Part shown: in pieces, positions 51,855 through 54,204 of the stretch | Layout: each line of letters starts with the position of its first letter | Numbering within the stretch: the stretch's first letter is position 1 | From: Actinoplanes couchii | Lineage (GTDB): Bacteria; Actinomycetota; Actinomycetes; Mycobacteriales; Micromonosporaceae | Length of the DNA: 54,204 nucleotides | Direction: 5' to 3' | NCBI RefSeq assembly: GCF_016862075.1 | Contig: NZ_BOMG01000090.1 | Coordinates: forward strand, 1-54,204 | Program-made: the position numbers and the translations under genes | Notes under the pieces: generated by a model | What the model saw: the letters and a program-made list of their open reading frames with translations, nothing else | Database searches by the model: none | What the model was told of the DNA's origin: nothing

Positions 51855-52075
51855 GATTTCCGCCGCGACTCGGGCGATGCCTCGTGCCAGTCACGGGCTC
51901 GAACGATGCCTCGTCTCAGCCGCGAACCGGGGCGATTCCCCGTGTCAGCCGCGGACTCGAACGATGCCTTACCTCAGTCGCGGACTGGGGCGATGCCTCG
52001 TGCCAGTCGCGGACTCGGGTGACTCCCCATGTCAGTCGCCGACTCGGGCAAGTCCTCATGTCACTCGCGGAGGAG
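51855..52075. repeat. 29-bp degenerate tandem repeat, about seven copies
   Basis: Consecutive copies of a 29-bp unit (cagtcgcggactcgggcga then tgcctcgtgc, varying) run from about 51855 to 52075. Copies at 51945, 51974, 52003 and 52032 are clear. There are no unique spacers, so it is not CRISPR. It lies between the CBS and sufE genes; no gene is seen inside, and the frames through it are shadows. Confidence 0.85.
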
Positions 52076-52132
52076 TAGTGGGCGCGCGGGACCAGGGCGG
52101 GCGCGGGCGGGAGATCCGCGTAGGGTCGGAGT

Positions 52133-52564
52133 GTGAGTGACATGCCGCCGAAACTGGCTGAGATCGTCGATGAGTTTGCCTCCGCGCCTCGTGACGTGGT
52201 GCTGGAGATGCTGCTCGAGTTCTCCGACGCCGTGCCGCCTCTGCCCACGGAACTGGCCGGGCACGAGGGCATGGAGCAGGTGCCGGAGTGTCAGACCCAG
52301 TTCTTCCTGAAGGCGGTCGTGCAGCCGGACGGCAGCGTGGTGACCTACTTCGACTGCCCGCCGGAGGCGCCGACCACCCGGGCCTTCGCCGGCATCCTCG
52401 CCGAGGGACTGGCCGGGGCTTCGGCCGCTGAGATCCTGGCGGTGCCGGATGACCTCTACGCCCGGATGGGCCTTTCCCAGGCGATCAGCCCTCTGCGGGT
52501 ACGTGGTGGAACAGCCGTCCTGGCCCGCCTCAAACGTCAGGTCGCCGAGCAGCCGGCGTCCTGA
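52133..52564 (+). CDS. sufE: SufE-family cysteine desulfuration protein
   Basis: The 143-residue protein takes sulfur from a cysteine desulfurase or rhodanese and passes it to Fe-S assembly. The SufE core has MPPKLAEIVDEFASAPRDVVLEMLLEFSDAVPPLP, the active Cys53 in VPECQTQFF and a helical C-terminus (TTRAFAGILAEGLAGASAAEILAVPDDLYARMGLSQAISPLRVRG). TAGGGT lies 6 nt before the GTG at 52133, a leaderless layout. The rhodanese gene nearby fits a shared role. Confidence 0.93.
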   Translation: MSDMPPKLAEIVDEFASAPRDVVLEMLLEFSDAVPPLPTELAGHEGMEQVPECQTQFFLKAVVQPDGSVVTYFDCPPEAPTTRAFAGILAEGLAGASAAEILAVPDDLYARMGLSQAISPLRVRGGTAVLARLKRQVAEQPAS

Positions 52565-52625
52565 TTCCACATGCCCTTCGACGTGCCCCGTAGCTGAGCG
52601 ACAAATCCCCCCAAGACGGAGTGAC

Positions 52626-53267
52626 GTGGATATTCAGGTCTGGTCGGACGTGATCTGCCCCTGGTGTTACATCGGCAAGCGCCGTCTCGAGAAGGCGCTG
52701 GAGTCCTTCGACGGTGCGGTGACGGTCACGTACCGGGCGTATCAACTGGACGCCACACCCGTACCCGAGCCGCTGCCTCTCAAAGAGGCCTTGGCCGACA
52801 AATTCGGTGGGGTGCAGCGTGCGGAGCAGATGTTCGCTCAGGTGGCGACGATCGGCGCGGGTGAGGGGCTGACGCTCGACTTCGACCGGGCGATCGCCGC
52901 CAACACCTTCGCCGCGCACCGGCTGATCACCTGGGCCGCGTCCCACGATCGGCAAGCGGACATGCTGGACGCCCTGCAGCGAGCCCACTTCACCGACGGC
53001 GTCGACATCGGGTCGCTGCCGGCCCTCGCCGCGGCCGCCGGATCGATCGGGCTGGACACCGCGGAGGCGCTGGCCTACCTGGAGTCGGAGGCCGGCACCA
53101 CCGCGGTCCGTACCGACATCGACGAGGCCCGCGCGCTCGGCATCAGCAGCGTCCCGACGTTCGTGATCGACGGGAAGTACGCCGTGTCCGGCGCCCAGGA
53201 ACCGGAGACGCTGCTGTCAGCCCTAACGGAGATCACCCGACGCGAGGACGCCAACGCCGGCCGATGA
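52626..53267 (+). CDS. DsbA-family oxidoreductase (FrnE-like)
   Basis: The 213-residue thioredoxin-fold protein has the redox motif CPWC (Cys11, Cys14, in DVICPWCYIGKRRLEKAL), an inserted helical domain (about 65-150, TIGAGEGLTLDFDRAIAANTFAAHRLITWA) and the cis-Pro region ALGISSVPTFVIDGKYAVSGAQEP. It has no signal peptide, so it acts in the cytoplasm as a disulfide isomerase or thiol reductase, as FrnE does. GGAG precedes the GTG by 5 nt. Its stop lies at the edge of the parS palindrome. Confidence 0.93.
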   Translation: MDIQVWSDVICPWCYIGKRRLEKALESFDGAVTVTYRAYQLDATPVPEPLPLKEALADKFGGVQRAEQMFAQVATIGAGEGLTLDFDRAIAANTFAAHRLITWAASHDRQADMLDALQRAHFTDGVDIGSLPALAAAAGSIGLDTAEALAYLESEAGTTAVRTDIDEARALGISSVPTFVIDGKYAVSGAQEPETLLSALTEITRREDANAGR

Positions 53268-53283
53268 TGTTTCACGTGAAACA
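53268..53283. other. parS site (ParB-binding centromere sequence)
   Basis: TGTTTCACGTGAAACA is the exact 16-bp parS consensus recognised by ParB, and the perfect palindrome extends to 28 bp (53262-53289). It begins immediately after the FrnE-like stop. parS sites cluster near oriC, where ParB loads and spreads for chromosome segregation. No other exact copy was seen in this window. Confidence 0.95.
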
Positions 53284-53296
53284 TCATCGAATCGCG

Positions 53297-53851
53297 TCAG
53301 GAGACCTCTCGGGCGAGTCCGTCGATCACCACCGCGTTCGGTAGCGCCCCGAGAGCCGGACCAGCGATCGCAATCTTGCTGTGCCGGACTCCCGAACCGA
53401 CAATCACATGCGGCGTGGCCACCACCCGGGAGTCGACCAGAATCGGCCAGTCCGCTGGCAGGCCGATCGGGGTGATGCCGCCATATTCCATCCCGGTCAA
53501 CGAAACCGCGTCGTCCATCGGCGCGAAACTGGCCTTACGAACGTCGAGCTGACGCCGGACCACACCGTTGACGTCCGCGCGGGTGGTGGCGAGCACGATG
53601 CAGGCGGCGTACTTGGCCACCCCACCTCGACTACCGGCAACGATCACACAGTTGGCGGACTCGGCCAGGGTCACCCCATACGCCTCACAGAACGCGGCCG
53701 TATCCGCCAGCGTCGGGTCAATCGGCGCCACCAGTACCTGGTCGGCGTCGATCGGCCCTTCCACCGGCCACACGGCCAACGCCTTGGCCACCGGCGCCGC
53801 GAGCAGGTCCGGACGTGACTGGGCAGATTCGGTCTGCAGGCTTCCCATCAT
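53297..53851 (-). CDS. YbaK/EbsC-type aminoacyl-tRNA deacylase
   Basis: The 184-residue protein has the YbaK/ProX-type editing fold: TAAFCEAYGVTLAESANCVIVAGSRGGVAKYAACIVLATTRADVNGVVRRQLDVRKASFAPMDDAVSLTGMEYGGITPIGLPADWPILVDSRV, with the GGITPIGL loop and the Lys in RKASF typical of Cys-tRNAPro or related deacylases. The ATG at 53851 has GAGG 9 nt upstream; the frame extends 40 codons further without support. It is convergent with the FrnE-like gene. Confidence 0.88.
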   Translation of the reverse strand: MMGSLQTESAQSRPDLLAAPVAKALAVWPVEGPIDADQVLVAPIDPTLADTAAFCEAYGVTLAESANCVIVAGSRGGVAKYAACIVLATTRADVNGVVRRQLDVRKASFAPMDDAVSLTGMEYGGITPIGLPADWPILVDSRVVATPHVIVGSGVRHSKIAIAGPALGALPNAVVIDGLAREVS

Positions 53852-53971
53852 GACGCCCATCCTCGCCCAGCCCACCCCCATCGGCACATCCACCGCGAGA
53901 TGGTCAGCCCAACTCATCCCCCGAGACCGACCCCCACCGTCCGACCCCAGCCCTTCGGCCCCGGCATCCAA

Positions 53972-54114
53972 CCCGGAGTCCGACTTCCAGGGGTCCGACT
54001 TCCGAAGGCCAACTCACGGCTGGCAGCCGACAACAGGCAACGGACAGCAGGCGCCAACACAGGCGACGGCAGACAGCAAACAGCGGACCACAGTCGGCAG
54101 GCGGCGGGCAGGCG
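53972..54114. other. Gene-free region leading into the terminal repeat
   Basis: About 140 bp of purine-rich, imperfectly repeated sequence (gacaacaggcaacggacagcagg-like and ggcaggcggcgggcaggcgg) with no gene. It grades into the 18-bp array. Confidence 0.5.
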
Positions 54115-54204
54115 GCAAGCGGACGGTGGTCGGCAAGCGGACGGTGGTCGGCAAGCGGACGGTGGTCGGCAAGCGGACGGTGGTCGGCAAGCGGACGGTG
54201 GTCG
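54115..54204. repeat. 18-bp tandem repeat, five perfect copies, cut by the window edge
   Basis: Five identical units gcaagcggacggtggtcg run 54115-54132, 54133-54150, 54151-54168, 54169-54186 and 54187-54204. The array probably continues to the right. Perfect identity over five copies suggests recent expansion or ongoing homogenisation. Confidence 0.95.

Noticed and set aside
51855..52075. CRISPR-like array
   Set aside because: The 29-bp copies are directly contiguous with no unique spacers, and no cas genes are present.
54115..54204. Replication origin iterons
   Set aside because: The 18-bp array has no DnaA-box sequence or AT-rich region, and no replication gene lies nearby in the window.

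Overview
The window is high-GC actinobacterial chromosome. Gene content and order point to a filamentous Micromonosporaceae-like organism; Actinoplanes or a close relative is my guess, not something the sequence proves. It looks origin-proximal. The block crgA / DUF881 / glutamine amidotransferase / pknB-pknA-pbpA-rodA-pstP-fhaB-fhaA / tRNA-Leu (8792-21623) follows the order known beside oriC in Mycobacterium (Rv0011c to Rv0020c and leuT), and a perfect ParB-binding parS palindrome lies at 53268-53283.

Layout. 1-915 is gene-free and built of three successive tandem-repeat families. 916-6444 holds an XRE regulator, a small membrane protein, a secreted LamG-like protein, a pair of CNNM/HlyC-type membrane proteins and a GPP34 protein. 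6496-8646 encodes an EtfD-like membrane Fe-S oxidoreductase. 8792-21623 is the cell-division and cell-wall kinase cluster, with a class E sortase and a small membrane protein inserted in its DUF881/amidotransferase arm. 21893-30551 is a mixed accessory stretch: WecG/TagA glycosyltransferase, membrane proteins, an XRE-DUF5753/DUF397 pair, an orphan PASTA protein, a GCS2 ligase and YceI, with a MarR regulator divergent at 30653.

31231-38855 is a leucine/isovalerate-type degradation cluster: acyl-CoA dehydrogenase, carboxyltransferase, HMG-CoA lyase, biotin carboxylase and a TetR regulator. Its biotin carboxylase stops before any biotin-carrier domain. It is interrupted by a gene for a secreted Gly/Tyr-rich repeat protein. 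Palindromes of the form TAACGNNCGTTA before the carboxyltransferase and before tetR suggest one TetR-controlled regulon. 38888-43434 is a two-gene operon joining an HSP90-family ATPase to a 926-residue TPR protein. 44041-48522 is an ECF sigma / membrane anti-sigma / ABC transporter operon in which every junction overlaps. 48603-53851 contains a rhodanese, proS, a CBS protein, sufE, a DsbA/FrnE-like protein, parS and a YbaK-type deacylase.

Two features recur. Many genes have a TANNNT box 6-7 nt before the start codon, as expected for leaderless transcripts. Several unrelated minisatellite-like arrays (units about 18, 20, 23, 29 and 41 bp) sit in gene-free gaps, including both extreme ends of the window. 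The best candidates for undescribed biology are the HSP90-TPR operon, the carrier-less acyl-CoA carboxylase regulon and the sigma/anti-sigma/ABC module. All annotation is from reading the sequence; no database search was made.
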